A DNA stretch of 64,000 nucleotides from Thermoproteota archaeon (lineage in GTDB: Archaea; Thermoproteota; Methanomethylicia; Methanomethylicales; Methanomethylicaceae): NCBI GenBank assembly GCA_029887795.1, contig JARXPE010000001.1, forward strand, positions 65,386 to 129,385, written 5' to 3'. The notes beneath the pieces are model-generated. The model saw only the letters and a program-made list of their open reading frames with translations. It did not search any database and had not been told where the DNA came from. How positions within the stretch are numbered: the stretch's first letter is position 1; every line of letters begins with the position of its first letter. Position numbers and translations under genes: made by a program. This document shows positions 47,962-57,668 of the stretch, in pieces.

Positions 47962-48364
47962 GGGGGCATGATTTTGGTTTTCCCAGCTTCTCGTACAGCC
48001 GCTCGAGGATCTCGCCACTCAGATGGTGCTCTATACCGCAGACCTCGCTCTGAACTTTGGAGGGATCCAGCCCCAAGTATTGGAAGAAGAAGCACTCCAA
48101 GATTCGGTGCCTCTTGAGTATTGCTCTGGCATATTTTTTCCCCTCCTCTGTGAGCCTCACACCCCCGTAGCTGATCCATACGACCAGCCCCCTCTCAGCC
48201 AGCTTCTGGATCATTTCGGTTACCGTGGAGGGATAAACTCCAAGGCGTTCTGAGAGCTCCTTTGTGCGAACCGTTCTCTTCGGACCCTCCTCAGAGATCA
48301 CGTAAATGAGTTCGAGGTAGTCGTCGGGGTTCTTACGATCTTCCTTGGACAAGACCACACCCAA
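47930..48364 (-). CDS. DtxR/MntR-family metalloregulator
   Basis: LGVYPSTVTEMIQKLAERGLVVWISYGGVRLTEEGKKYA; ECFFFQYLGLDPSKVQSEVCGIEHHLS. Confidence 0.9.
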   Translation of the reverse strand: MGVVLSKEDRKNPDDYLELIYVISEEGPKRTVRTKELSERLGVYPSTVTEMIQKLAERGLVVWISYGGVRLTEEGKKYARAILKRHRILECFFFQYLGLDPSKVQSEVCGIEHHLSGEILERLYEKLGKPKSCPHGKPIPISEG

Positions 48365-48430
48365 TTTTTTCGGGTCACCGAAAAATATAAGGATTTCGGC
48401 GGATAGAAAAATATCGCCAATAGAACATAA

Positions 48431-48778
48431 TTATTTTAGCTCTGATAACAGACTCCTTGCAAGGGCGCTTTCTTTTCCCCGAAAGACCTCATAGGGACCA
48501 TATTTCGAGTAGATTTCTTTGATTGATGCTTTAACGCTCGCTTCATCATTGCCTTCTACGGTTATTTTGAGAATGTCTATCTGGAGACCTTTCAGTAGAA
48601 AATAGGATATGGGGCCTATGGCGCCCAATTTCTCTGCTTGAGTAGTTATCTTTGTTCCGTACTTTTTGGCAATTAGCTCTAAATCCTTGATGGTAATCCG
48701 AATACCTCTTTGTTTAAAGAGATCATTCGGGAAATAGTAGAAGGTAGTGGTAACCACCATAACAAATTCACCCCGCAT
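48431..48778 (-). CDS. hypothetical protein
   Basis: ORF overlaps the upstream SBP gene by 11 nt. Confidence 0.55.
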   Translation of the reverse strand: MRGEFVMVVTTTFYYFPNDLFKQRGIRITIKDLELIAKKYGTKITTQAEKLGAIGPISYFLLKGLQIDILKITVEGNDEASVKASIKEIYSKYGPYEVFRGKESALARSLLSELK

Positions 48779-49793
48779 ACTTACTTGGGAGAGGGAAGTT
48801 CTCGCGCTTCAGTGACGTTAAGGCGTTCTGGTAATAGGTTAGGTCTATTTTGGACAGCAGGAGAATGTAATCATTTTGAGATATTAAGGAAGGGACCAAC
48901 AAAGAGTAAAAGTCTCGAAGATCGCCATAATTAATATATGCACTGAGGGGGTTCCTAGCCCTGCCCAATTCAGGGTCAGTATAGAATATGCTATAATAAA
49001 CTATTTCAATCGGAATCCCAGGCAGATACTTCTTCACCATAGGAAGAGACTCGTTTGTGTTAGAATATGCAAAAACCTCTGCTTTAATGAGTGCCCTTAT
49101 GAACTTTGTTACAGCATCTGGATTAGACTTAATAAAAGACTCCGAGAATGCTTGAAGGCAACAGGGGTAGTCTCTGTTATAGACCTTTGCGTCCCATATG
49201 GAGATGCTCAAGTTTCTGTAATTCGCCAAAGAAGCATATGGTTCCCACAATAACGAGGCATCCACAGCTCCAGATTCCAAAGCTGAGAGGGCATCTGGTG
49301 GAGACAAATACTCCTTGATGGTGATGTTCACGCTTGATTTTGAGATTACATCTTTGAATACATAATCACCTGGGACATATTGAACCGTGCCGAGACGCAT
49401 GCCTGAAAGCTCCTTGATGCTTGATATCGAAAAGGTCCTGTTTGTGACCAAGGCTGTACCATCCAAGGAATTTCCTGCAACAATCCTGATGTCAAGGTTC
49501 TTTATGAAGGCTGCCAAGGCTACTGAGGTTATCGGGGCACCGTCTATTTCTTTGGAATAAAGTGCGCCCACAAGCTGCGCCACTGTAGGGTATTCCTTGA
49601 GCGTTACTTCAAGACCTTCTTGGGCGAAATACCCTTTTTCATAAGCGACCCATACGAGACCATAGCTAGCTGCAGGCATGTAGCCGATCCTGATCTTTAT
49701 TGGTGGGGGTTTGTAGAGTACAAAACCTGCAAAGGCAGCCACAACAATTACCGTAATAGCGACTAAAATGTATGCTCTCCTCATAATCCTCAA
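48768..49793 (-). CDS. NMT1/SsuA-type ABC substrate-binding protein
   Basis: IRIGYMPAASYGLVWVAYEKGYFAQEGLEVTLKEYPT; N-terminal TM/signal. Confidence 0.85.
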   Translation of the reverse strand: MRIMRRAYILVAITVIVVAAFAGFVLYKPPPIKIRIGYMPAASYGLVWVAYEKGYFAQEGLEVTLKEYPTVAQLVGALYSKEIDGAPITSVALAAFIKNLDIRIVAGNSLDGTALVTNRTFSISSIKELSGMRLGTVQYVPGDYVFKDVISKSSVNITIKEYLSPPDALSALESGAVDASLLWEPYASLANYRNLSISIWDAKVYNRDYPCCLQAFSESFIKSNPDAVTKFIRALIKAEVFAYSNTNESLPMVKKYLPGIPIEIVYYSIFYTDPELGRARNPLSAYINYGDLRDFYSLLVPSLISQNDYILLLSKIDLTYYQNALTSLKRENFPLPSKYAG

Positions 49794-49826
49794 TTCCTAA
49801 ATATGGGGCAATTTAATAACCGTTTC

Positions 49827-50126
49827 TCAACTCTTAACTTTAGAGAGTTTTATCTGAGCGATTACGTGTTGTACGTCCCTTGATTCTATTCCCTTCATAA
49901 CGGAAACGGCTTTTTCAGTGTTATTTCGCGTCCCGCAGAAGCAGCAAGTGAATGAAGACGCCCCCTCCCTTCCAGCACAGACCGCCCCGCATTTTCTACA
50001 AAGGTAAATATTGTACCTCAATCCCCAACCCCTGCAGTATTTAATTCTTAAAATCAGCAGTTGATAAAAGCTATGCATTCTCTGCAAAAAACCATAAATA
50101 GCCCATTCTTGATATACATTCAACAC
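49827..50126 (-). CDS. DUF1922-like zinc ribbon protein (true start probably internal)
   Basis: YNIYLCRKCGAVCAGREGASSFTCCFCG. Confidence 0.6.
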   Translation of the reverse strand: MLNVYQEWAIYGFLQRMHSFYQLLILRIKYCRGWGLRYNIYLCRKCGAVCAGREGASSFTCCFCGTRNNTEKAVSVMKGIESRDVQHVIAQIKLSKVKS

Positions 50127-50138
50127 GCAATTAGGTGA

Positions 50139-50456
50139 TTGGCAAACTTGAGTGAGATCTGTTCAAAATGTGGACTCCCTAAAGATCTATGTGTTTGTGA
50201 GGCAATTGTTAAGGAGCAACAGAGAATAAGAGTGTTTTTGGAAAAAAGAAAGTGGGGAAGAGACGTTACTATCGTAGAGGGCATAGACGAGAAGAGCATA
50301 AATCTTAAGGAGCTATCAGGTAAGCTTAAGAGTAGGCTGGCATGTGGAGGCACCGAGAAAAACGGCAGAATAGAGCTTCAGGGAGACCATCGCGAGAAGG
50401 CTGCGGAGATTTTGATAGAGAGCGGGTTCCCTGCGGATAATATTGATGTGGAGTAA
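50139..50456 (+). CDS. SUI1/eIF1-family translation factor
   Basis: CSKCGLPKDLCVCE Zn motif, RKWGRDVTIVEGID, LKSRLACGGTEKNGRIELQGDH; TTG start. Confidence 0.9.
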   Translation: MANLSEICSKCGLPKDLCVCEAIVKEQQRIRVFLEKRKWGRDVTIVEGIDEKSINLKELSGKLKSRLACGGTEKNGRIELQGDHREKAAEILIESGFPADNIDVE

Positions 50457-50462
50457 CGAAGC

Positions 50463-50681
50463 TTGGAAAACCTCAAGGATACTCTCACTTCCCTAAAAAG
50501 GGGGAAGGTAAGACCTAAAGCCTGCCCAAGATGCGGGAGCGTAAATGTTTCGGTACTCACAATGACCGGATATATTTCTCAACCAACATACCTTTGTAAC
50601 AACTGTGGATTTCAGGGAAATATTTTCTTGGAGATTGAGAAAGAAGAGGAAAGGGAGAGAAGAAAAGGTAAAGAAGAATAA
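50463..50681 (+). CDS. zinc ribbon protein
   Basis: KACPRCGSVNVSVLTMTGYISQPTYLCNNCGFQGNIFLEIE. Confidence 0.7.
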   Translation: MENLKDTLTSLKRGKVRPKACPRCGSVNVSVLTMTGYISQPTYLCNNCGFQGNIFLEIEKEEERERRKGKEE

Positions 50682-50730
50682 GGAATGAAGAGAAATAGAG
50701 GGATAAAGAAAAGAAAATGGACTTCTAGAT

Positions 50731-51720
50731 TCATTGAAGCGGTACTTCAATGCCAAGTTCTTTCATTAACTCCTTGTACCTGTTTCGGACGGTCACCTCA
50801 GTGACCTGCGCTGCCTGTGCAATTTCCTTTTGGGTTCTCCGCTCATTTTCTAGCAAGGATGCTACATAAATGGCAGCGGCAGCAAGTCCCGCAGGATCTT
50901 TTCCTGCAGTTATTCCTCGTTTTTTAGCCTCTCGAACTATTTCTGCCGCTTTGTGTTGCGTTATCCCACTTAGATCCAAGGCGCCTCCAATTCTGGTGAT
51001 AAAGTCCACTGGGTCTGCGATGGGAATGTTTACATCTACCTCTCTCAGCAGTAACCGATAGCAACGGGCAACATCCTTCCGACCTGCCTTCGTATATTTA
51101 GCGATCTCGTCCAAAGTCCTAGGTACTTTCTGCGTCCTGCAGGCGGCGTATATGGCTGCAGCCATAACTGATTCGATGGATCTCCCCCTAACCAAGCCCT
51201 TTTCAACAGCCTTGCGGTAAATTACGGCAGCCTCCTCCTTTACACTCTTTGGTAAACCTATTTGCGAGCTAATTCGATCAAGTTCGCTCATCGCCTGTGC
51301 CAGATTTCTGTCCAACGAGCTGTGAACACGAGTTCTTATCTGCCACTTCCTCCAACGAAGGATCTCTATTCGCTTTCTTGGCTCTAATCTCCGACCCATG
51401 GCATCCTTGTCCCTCCAGTCGATGACTGTGGAGAGACCTCTGTCGTGGACTGTTGGCGATAGAGGAGAGCCAACTCTGCTCCTTTTGTCTCTTTCTTCAG
51501 ATGTAAAGGCCCTCCACTCAGGACCTCTGTCAATGATCTTCTCTGATATGACCAAACCACAATTTGTGCATGTGACCTCTCCCCTCTCAAAGCTCCTTGC
51601 AAAGCTTGTGCCGCCGCAGTTGGGGCACTTCACACTCTCCTGATCGCTTGCAGAAGCTCTGTTTTCCTTCTTCTCTTTTTTTGGAGAGGTCTTAACTTCT
51701 GCTTGATACATACCACTCAA
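50731..51720 (-). CDS. tfb: transcription initiation factor TFB
   Basis: [41 protein letters not shown] plus two cyclin repeats. Confidence 0.97.
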   Translation of the reverse strand: MSGMYQAEVKTSPKKEKKENRASASDQESVKCPNCGGTSFARSFERGEVTCTNCGLVISEKIIDRGPEWRAFTSEERDKRSRVGSPLSPTVHDRGLSTVIDWRDKDAMGRRLEPRKRIEILRWRKWQIRTRVHSSLDRNLAQAMSELDRISSQIGLPKSVKEEAAVIYRKAVEKGLVRGRSIESVMAAAIYAACRTQKVPRTLDEIAKYTKAGRKDVARCYRLLLREVDVNIPIADPVDFITRIGGALDLSGITQHKAAEIVREAKKRGITAGKDPAGLAAAAIYVASLLENERRTQKEIAQAAQVTEVTVRNRYKELMKELGIEVPLQ

Positions 51721-51922
51721 CCCAAAAATTTTATATGGGAGTAAAAACGCGTTATATCTTATATTTAAACTTTTCGATTTGTTTATATTTACGAAGACAG
51801 GACATAATTAAAGCTTTCGAAAAACTTCGTCCAGATATCATAAACTATCATAAAAATTCAAAATGCAATCTTGAAGTGGTAATTAAGAAAAATTAATAAA
51901 TCATCGGGCTTTTTTGTTTAAT

Positions 51923-51998
51923 AGCCCGGTGGTGTAGCGGCCAAGCATAGCGGGCTCTGGCCCCGCTGACGAGAGTTCGAATCTCTCCCGGGCTACCA
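51923..51998 (+). tRNA. tRNA-Gln (CTG anticodon), CCA encoded, no intron
   Basis: AGCCCGG/CCGGGCT acceptor, GCGGG-CTCTGGC-CCCGC anticodon arm, GAGAG-TTCGAAT-CTCTC T arm. Confidence 0.95.
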
Positions 51999-52072
51999 CA
52001 CTTTATGGCTTCTTGTCAAACCACCATTTCTGATAGAGGGGAAAAGTTAGTCAAAAAGAGACAATTTTGTAT

Positions 52073-52699
52073 TTAAATTACACCCCAAGATCTCAACCAT
52101 TCCGTAACCCCTGCGTATATCAATTGTGCAGCGAATGCGGCGATGATTATGGTCATAAAACGACCCAATGCTCTGATGCCGTTTCTTCCAAAGACGCTGA
52201 CCAAGATTTCGGAGTACCTCAGCAGCAAATATGTTACAAAGGTAACGATAAATATACTTGCGATTAACAAAAACAAAGGAACGAGCCCAGACAACACAAT
52301 AATAGTCGTCATTGTGCCAGGACCAACCAAAAGAGGCGTAGCAATTGGAACAATAGCTACCTCGGCGTGGGACTCGAGAGACTTGGTTCTCGGCAACCCA
52401 CCGAGCATTTCTATTGCAATAGCCATAAGAAGTATTCCGCCACCTACTTGCAGGCTTGATATGCTAACATGAAAGAAACTGAGGAGATAGCTTCCTCCGA
52501 GTGCCAAGGCAACCGCTATTATCAGCACTGCAAATGAGGAATTCCTAACTATTCTGTGGCGCTCAGTAACCTCCAGATCATCGGTAAGGCTTAAAAAGGT
52601 TGGTATAACGCTTATCGGGTTTAATATTGCGAATATCTGCCCGGTTATAAATACGATCTGAGCAAAAATGGCTGAAGGATCTCCGATGAGGTCGATCAT
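52073..52699 (-). CDS. MarC-family membrane protein
   Basis: ILNPISVIPTFLSLTDD..PRTKSLESHAEVAIVPIATPLLVGPGTMTTII. Confidence 0.9.
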   Translation of the reverse strand: MIDLIGDPSAIFAQIVFITGQIFAILNPISVIPTFLSLTDDLEVTERHRIVRNSSFAVLIIAVALALGGSYLLSFFHVSISSLQVGGGILLMAIAIEMLGGLPRTKSLESHAEVAIVPIATPLLVGPGTMTTIIVLSGLVPLFLLIASIFIVTFVTYLLLRYSEILVSVFGRNGIRALGRFMTIIIAAFAAQLIYAGVTEWLRSWGVI

Positions 52700-52769
52700 T
52701 TTTATTGCCTACTGAGACCATATATTAATGAGATTTAAAATTTTTGGAGGGTTTGCGGATATGGAAAAA

Positions 52770-53156
52770 TTACTGTATTTTGAAAGCAATTCTAACGTCC
52801 TTACTGAGAAGCATCAATATCAGTATGAAATCAATGATAATCATCGGCGCCCTTCCAAAGATGGATGATTCCGAGATGCCTGTAAAAGCTAATACAAGTA
52901 TTCCAGTCACCACACCAAAAATCGAGAGGATCAGTGACAGAAACCACGCCCACTTTTTGATTCTCCAAATCCCGTAAGCTATAGTGAAGCTAAGAAAACT
53001 TAAAAGCATCAACGTGGGTGAAAACGTAACGCTCAAAAGAGCCAAAAAATTCACCAGATAAACCAATCCTGAAAAACCCTCTATTCCAGCTATTATCTTT
53101 ATCTCGGATGGCACACTTGACCTCTTGGATTTGGGATCATTGTTAGGCACTGTCAT
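52770..53156 (-). CDS. hypothetical polytopic membrane protein
   Basis: Four hydrophobic segments, IAYGIWRIKKWAWFLSLILSIFGVVTGI. Confidence 0.6.
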   Translation of the reverse strand: MTVPNNDPKSKRSSVPSEIKIIAGIEGFSGLVYLVNFLALLSVTFSPTLMLLSFLSFTIAYGIWRIKKWAWFLSLILSIFGVVTGILVLAFTGISESSIFGRAPMIIIDFILILMLLSKDVRIAFKIQ

Positions 53157-53317
53157 AAAGAGTCACTAAAGTAACCATACATTAGGAATATTTATTCTTG
53201 CTTTTACCTTTACCCAGGTTTTATGTCCACTAATTCATAATGGGAACTTTCGCCAATAATCACGAGACTTTTCAAAAACATGAAAATTAAAATTAGTCGT
53301 AAAAATAAAAAAAAGGT

Positions 53318-54895
53318 TTATTGGGCTGTAGGTTGTGCTGTAGCCGCCTGAGGTGCGGCGACTTTGTGAATGTCGTAGTACAGCGGACCGCGTTCCTTCT
53401 TGGTTACCAATGACACCACTATTATAGTAATGAAGCCCAGTACAAATCCCCATGCTCCTGCGTCAAGATAGAAGGTCTTTAAGAATTTCACCGTTCCCCA
53501 AGGAATTCTGTAAAGGAAAGTCAGACCAGCAGAGACCACTAGTCCCACAAAGACACCAGCAGTCCCGCCCCACTTTGTTATTCCCTTCCAAGTTGTAGCC
53601 AATAACAGGGCAGGGGCCAGCGTTGCGGCGAACTGAGCCCATCCGATGGCAGCAAGCCACGTAATGAGCTCTGCAGGAAACATTGTTTCAATGACCATCA
53701 GTATTCCCACAAAAAGCATTGCTATCCTGAGATTCCTAAGAAGCTGCTTGTCGGTCCAGTTGGGTCTGAAGCACTTGTTAATGATGTCTCTGGCAATGGC
53801 AGCACCACCCATCATAACGAATCCGTCAATGGTGCTCCAAGCGGCAGCAATGACACCTGCGATGAGAAGGCCTCCCACAACTGGCGCTTCTGCTCCTAGT
53901 TTGTAAACGGTGAGCCAAGCTATCACATAGTCTGCAGATTTATAGACTGCAATAATGTTCGGAGCTTGGCCGGTAACGGTCAGATACTTTGTGACCTCGC
54001 CTAAGTAGCAGTAAGCAGGGCATGTTATACCAAAGACTATACCGCCCATAAGACCCCAGAGCCAAAGAGTGCTTGGTTTCTTTATGCCGTATAGCTTCTG
54101 GACTATAGCAGGTTGCCCAGCAAGTCCAAAGGATGAGAGGAAGAGTGCCCAGCTAATCCATAGGTACCATGCAGCACCAGCCGCTGCCAAGTCCTGGTTC
54201 AGCCAATTCGCTCCGCCAGTTGATTGAGCGATCGTCGCAAGCATGTTAGTATAACCACCAGTCCAAGAATAGCCAATTCCAACTGCGATCAGGGATGCAA
54301 TTATCATCATCGAAACGTTTAGTGCGTTAATTATGGCGCCAGCTATGAAGCCACCAAGAATGATGTATACCACCGAAATTGCAATACCCAGAGCCGCCCC
54401 AGTGACGTAATCTACGCCCAAAATTGTGCTGAGCAAAATTCCTATGGCCTTGAACTGAGCCGTTGCGTAGAAGACGCATGCGATAACTATTCCGATTGCG
54501 GCAAAAATTCTGATAAGTTTTCCGCCATAAACTTCTCCCAAAAAATCAGGCATTGTCATAAGGTTGTATTTTTTGGCGGCAATTCGCATCCAACGACCCA
54601 AGAACAAGACCGTTATCGGGAATCCTGCCATCATAGGCAGGCAGAGAGCCCAGTGCTGGAAAGGTCCAGAAGCGTAAATTGCACCGGGTAATCCAAAGAA
54701 CGCCCATGCTGAAACTGCGGCACCTGCGCTCCACATTCCGAGCATCCATACCGGTATGGCTCTGCCTCCGACCATGAAGTCGCCGGAGCTCTTGATGCGC
54801 TTCCTTGCCCACACGCCGACGCCCAAAATCAGGAGAATCCATATTACTACAATTGCAGCCTCAATTAAAATTCCAGTTTCTGCCATTTTAACCAC
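53318..54895 (-). CDS. sodium:solute symporter (SSS) family protein
   Basis: SGDFMVGGRAIPVWMLGMWSAGAAVSAWAFFGLPGAIYA; full-length polytopic. Confidence 0.9.
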   Translation of the reverse strand: MVKMAETGILIEAAIVVIWILLILGVGVWARKRIKSSGDFMVGGRAIPVWMLGMWSAGAAVSAWAFFGLPGAIYASGPFQHWALCLPMMAGFPITVLFLGRWMRIAAKKYNLMTMPDFLGEVYGGKLIRIFAAIGIVIACVFYATAQFKAIGILLSTILGVDYVTGAALGIAISVVYIILGGFIAGAIINALNVSMMIIASLIAVGIGYSWTGGYTNMLATIAQSTGGANWLNQDLAAAGAAWYLWISWALFLSSFGLAGQPAIVQKLYGIKKPSTLWLWGLMGGIVFGITCPAYCYLGEVTKYLTVTGQAPNIIAVYKSADYVIAWLTVYKLGAEAPVVGGLLIAGVIAAAWSTIDGFVMMGGAAIARDIINKCFRPNWTDKQLLRNLRIAMLFVGILMVIETMFPAELITWLAAIGWAQFAATLAPALLLATTWKGITKWGGTAGVFVGLVVSAGLTFLYRIPWGTVKFLKTFYLDAGAWGFVLGFITIIVVSLVTKKERGPLYYDIHKVAAPQAATAQPTAQ

Positions 54896-54896
54896 C

Positions 54897-55130
54897 TCAC
54901 AGTTCCTGTACTAGCTCTGGATGTTTGTGCGCCCAAGAACGCCACCACAGCATTGTAACGATGGGTATAACGAACCAACATAGCCATTCCATGACATATA
55001 TTAAGAGCAATGTGCTAGTCCAAGGATCTCCAGGAAGACCGTACCCAGGTAAGCCCCAGCCAGAAATGCCGCGAAGCCAGTCAATCAAGATCAATATCGC
55101 ATATTCGCCCACGAATAATAGATCTAACAA
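54897..55130 (-). CDS. small membrane protein upstream of SSS symporter
   Basis: 77 aa with one or two TM segments, 1 nt from the SSS gene start. Confidence 0.65.
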   Translation of the reverse strand: MLDLLFVGEYAILILIDWLRGISGWGLPGYGLPGDPWTSTLLLIYVMEWLCWFVIPIVTMLWWRSWAHKHPELVQEL

Positions 55131-55391
55131 GGTTTTCTCACCATTCTGAGTTTGATATGTGTTAACATTTTTGGTGTTTATATAAGTTACTGGGTGGCTA
55201 CAAAAAACTTTATTAATTTAATGCTATAGAATAAGACTATGCCAATACCTCAAACAATTTTATTTATGAATACTTAATTTATTATAAAAAACAATAAATA
55301 TATATTAAAATAATTTTCACTTAAAATATTAGGTCTGACCAACACCTAAAAATGTATATACTTCAGCTTGGAAGTAATACACGGGTTTAAA

Positions 55392-56093
55392 ATGGCAGAA
55401 TCTGATAAAAGCGTCTTACCCCCAACCAAGTACCTTATAGCACTATTTGTAATCCAGCTCGCTTTAATTGGGGGAGGGGGGGCAGTTGCTTTCTCGGGCA
55501 TTGGTAAAACATTCATGGAAAACCTATATCAGTATAGCAAAATTGAAATGGGGAGGGAAGGGTCACTTCAGTACATTTACTCAACAAGTGAGGCAGGATA
55601 CATATCCGTAGATTTGGGTGTTGACATGAAAACGAAGTACAACGAGACGCATATGGTTGTTTATTGGTACATAAATATTAAGCTTAAACCAAGAGCGACA
55701 ATTATAGACCTTGTGAAGAACTACGATAAGGCAGAGAAGGTTGAATTAAGAGTATACCCTGCAGACAACCCTTCTAAATGGATAGTGATTGAAGATTATA
55801 ATGTAAGTAATTATCCGCTTGATGTGGAATATGGGGAAGTCGGTGGATTAAGGTATATAGTAGGAATTAATGGAATTAAGGCAGATCCTGGAAGTCTTGA
55901 GCAATGGATGATCTATATTTGGGACCAGAACCTTCAGTATTTCCAGTATGTAGCAGCACCACCCGACAAGTTTGAAGTCTACAACCTTGACAGTTATGTC
56001 TTTTTATTTGACAAATTCGGTGCATTCCCACCAGACTGCTGTAGCGGAGCTTTAAAGTGGGAATATTCAGAATATCCAGGTCCAGGAAAGTGA
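55392..56093 (+). CDS. hypothetical membrane-anchored extracytoplasmic protein
   Basis: N-terminal TM then soluble domain; ATG at 55392 preferred over the TTG of the listed ORF. Confidence 0.6.
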   Translation: MAESDKSVLPPTKYLIALFVIQLALIGGGGAVAFSGIGKTFMENLYQYSKIEMGREGSLQYIYSTSEAGYISVDLGVDMKTKYNETHMVVYWYINIKLKPRATIIDLVKNYDKAEKVELRVYPADNPSKWIVIEDYNVSNYPLDVEYGEVGGLRYIVGINGIKADPGSLEQWMIYIWDQNLQYFQYVAAPPDKFEVYNLDSYVFLFDKFGAFPPDCCSGALKWEYSEYPGPGK

Positions 56094-56125
56094 AAAAACT
56101 GGGGGCGCATATAATCATACAAATG

Positions 56126-56653
56126 TTACTCTTCGCACCGACACTTGAATGATTTTATTATTACTAGAGCCTTCTCGCCAAGGTCTGGACTCTTTTCTGG
56201 CGGTCGGTATTGTAAAAGTATGAAACGATTGGAGTTCTTGCAGAATACACCTAGGCCTATGATATAATCAGAGATTTCTTTCCTTGGAAATTTTCTAACG
56301 GCCCTATATGACAGCTTATGAAAATAATAATCATGATCTGCATCACCATTCCATGAATAAGTCTCAAGTTTTGGATCTACAATATCAGGATCCTCCTTTA
56401 TGCGCTCGATGTTTTCTCGAAAGAACTCTTCAGGAGAACGGTATTTTTGTAATACCTTAGTTAGATCGTTCCAGTCCATTTTTATCATGTTGCCAAAATT
56501 ATCATGTATCTCCACAGTCCCTTCATAAAAAACAGAGTCTTTCCATAGAATAATTTTATATTCCCTTGGAACATCTACTTGTAGCCCATAAATCTGGAAT
56601 ATCATAAAAATTACCAAAAAAAGAGGGGTTAGCGTACAACGTGTACGCTGCAA
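56126..56653 (-). CDS. hypothetical protein, paralogue of 57105-57611 (start uncertain)
   Basis: Shares VP..YK, D.W..L.K, NRFI..., VIKSFxCxC pattern. Confidence 0.6.
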   Translation of the reverse strand: MQRTRCTLTPLFLVIFMIFQIYGLQVDVPREYKIILWKDSVFYEGTVEIHDNFGNMIKMDWNDLTKVLQKYRSPEEFFRENIERIKEDPDIVDPKLETYSWNGDADHDYYFHKLSYRAVRKFPRKEISDYIIGLGVFCKNSNRFILLQYRPPEKSPDLGEKALVIIKSFKCRCEE

Positions 56654-57066
56654 TGTGCATTTTTGACTACATACTCAGCAACGCTACCAAGAAGAGCGCG
56701 TTTTACGCCTGTCAGTCCTCGAGAACCTATAACTGTCAGAGCACAACCCTGCTTCTCTGCCTCCGCAACAAATCCAGCGCCAGGATTGTCCCAAGTCGGA
56801 ACAATTTTCGATTCCACCAACTTAACGCCCGCTTTCTTGGCTTCTTCCTCGTATTTCTTTAAGAGAGGTTCCATTTTTTCAACTACTTCTTTTGGTACAG
56901 TCGGCGGGTAGGGCGGAATGTCTCCCAATAGTGCAATTGCTGGAGGGGAATATATAGTCACGATAAGTAGGCGGGCATCGTACCTCTTTGCCATGTCCAC
57001 TGCGACTTCGAAGGCCTTCTCAGCAGGTTTAGAGCCGTCTACACCAACCATTATTGTTCTATACAT
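56629..57066 (-). CDS. universal stress protein (UspA family)
   Basis: TIMVGVDGSKPAEKAFEVAVDMA..VIGSRGLTGVKRALLGSVAEYVVKNAHCSVHVVR. Confidence 0.95.
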   Translation of the reverse strand: MYRTIMVGVDGSKPAEKAFEVAVDMAKRYDARLLIVTIYSPPAIALLGDIPPYPPTVPKEVVEKMEPLLKKYEEEAKKAGVKLVESKIVPTWDNPGAGFVAEAEKQGCALTVIGSRGLTGVKRALLGSVAEYVVKNAHCSVHVVR

Positions 57067-57104
57067 AATTCATCCCTTACCATTAATTTGACATATCTAA
57101 CTTT

Positions 57105-57611
57105 TTAAGGTTTGGTGTTTTTTGTACAGTAACAATCGAAACTCTTAATAACATCTCTTATAATCGGCTCATCTGGATTTTCTTTCTTTGGGTCAAATCG
57201 GGAATAAACGATTATGAACCTATTTGAGTGAAGGCAGTAAAGGCATTTGCTAACGATCCTCATCGAAACGGTCTTGCTGAAAGGTTGCTTGTAGACATAA
57301 GTAAATTCGTGAGGAATTGATTCGTGCTCCTCAGTTTTTATGGGAGCCTCTTTAGTGAAGTCAATTGATTTTACGTTCTTGTTCTTCTTCATCTCTTCAA
57401 TATAGTTGTTTAGAAAGTCCTCTACTGTGGGGCTCTTCGTCCTGTGCTTCTCAAGATTTTCCCATATTATATCTAGTGTAGATCCTTTAGGAGTGGAGAA
57501 ACTTATTATCCCAGCGCCATACTGTGACTTTCGGTCAATGGAGAGCTTCCAGTCATTCGGGACTTGCATCTCAAAGTCGTATAGGGCAAATCTCAAAAAA
57601 TTCACCAACAT
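57105..57611 (-). CDS. hypothetical protein, paralogue of 56126-56653
   Basis: QVPNDWKLSI..LDIIWENLEK..CLHSNRFIIVYSRFDPKKENPDEPIIRDVIKSFDCYC. Confidence 0.6.
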   Translation of the reverse strand: MLVNFLRFALYDFEMQVPNDWKLSIDRKSQYGAGIISFSTPKGSTLDIIWENLEKHRTKSPTVEDFLNNYIEEMKKNKNVKSIDFTKEAPIKTEEHESIPHEFTYVYKQPFSKTVSMRIVSKCLYCLHSNRFIIVYSRFDPKKENPDEPIIRDVIKSFDCYCTKNTKP

Positions 57612-57668
57612 TCAATAGGTCCAAGAATTTATATTTCTTGCGCAATAATTTTCAGGGAGGTAACATGT

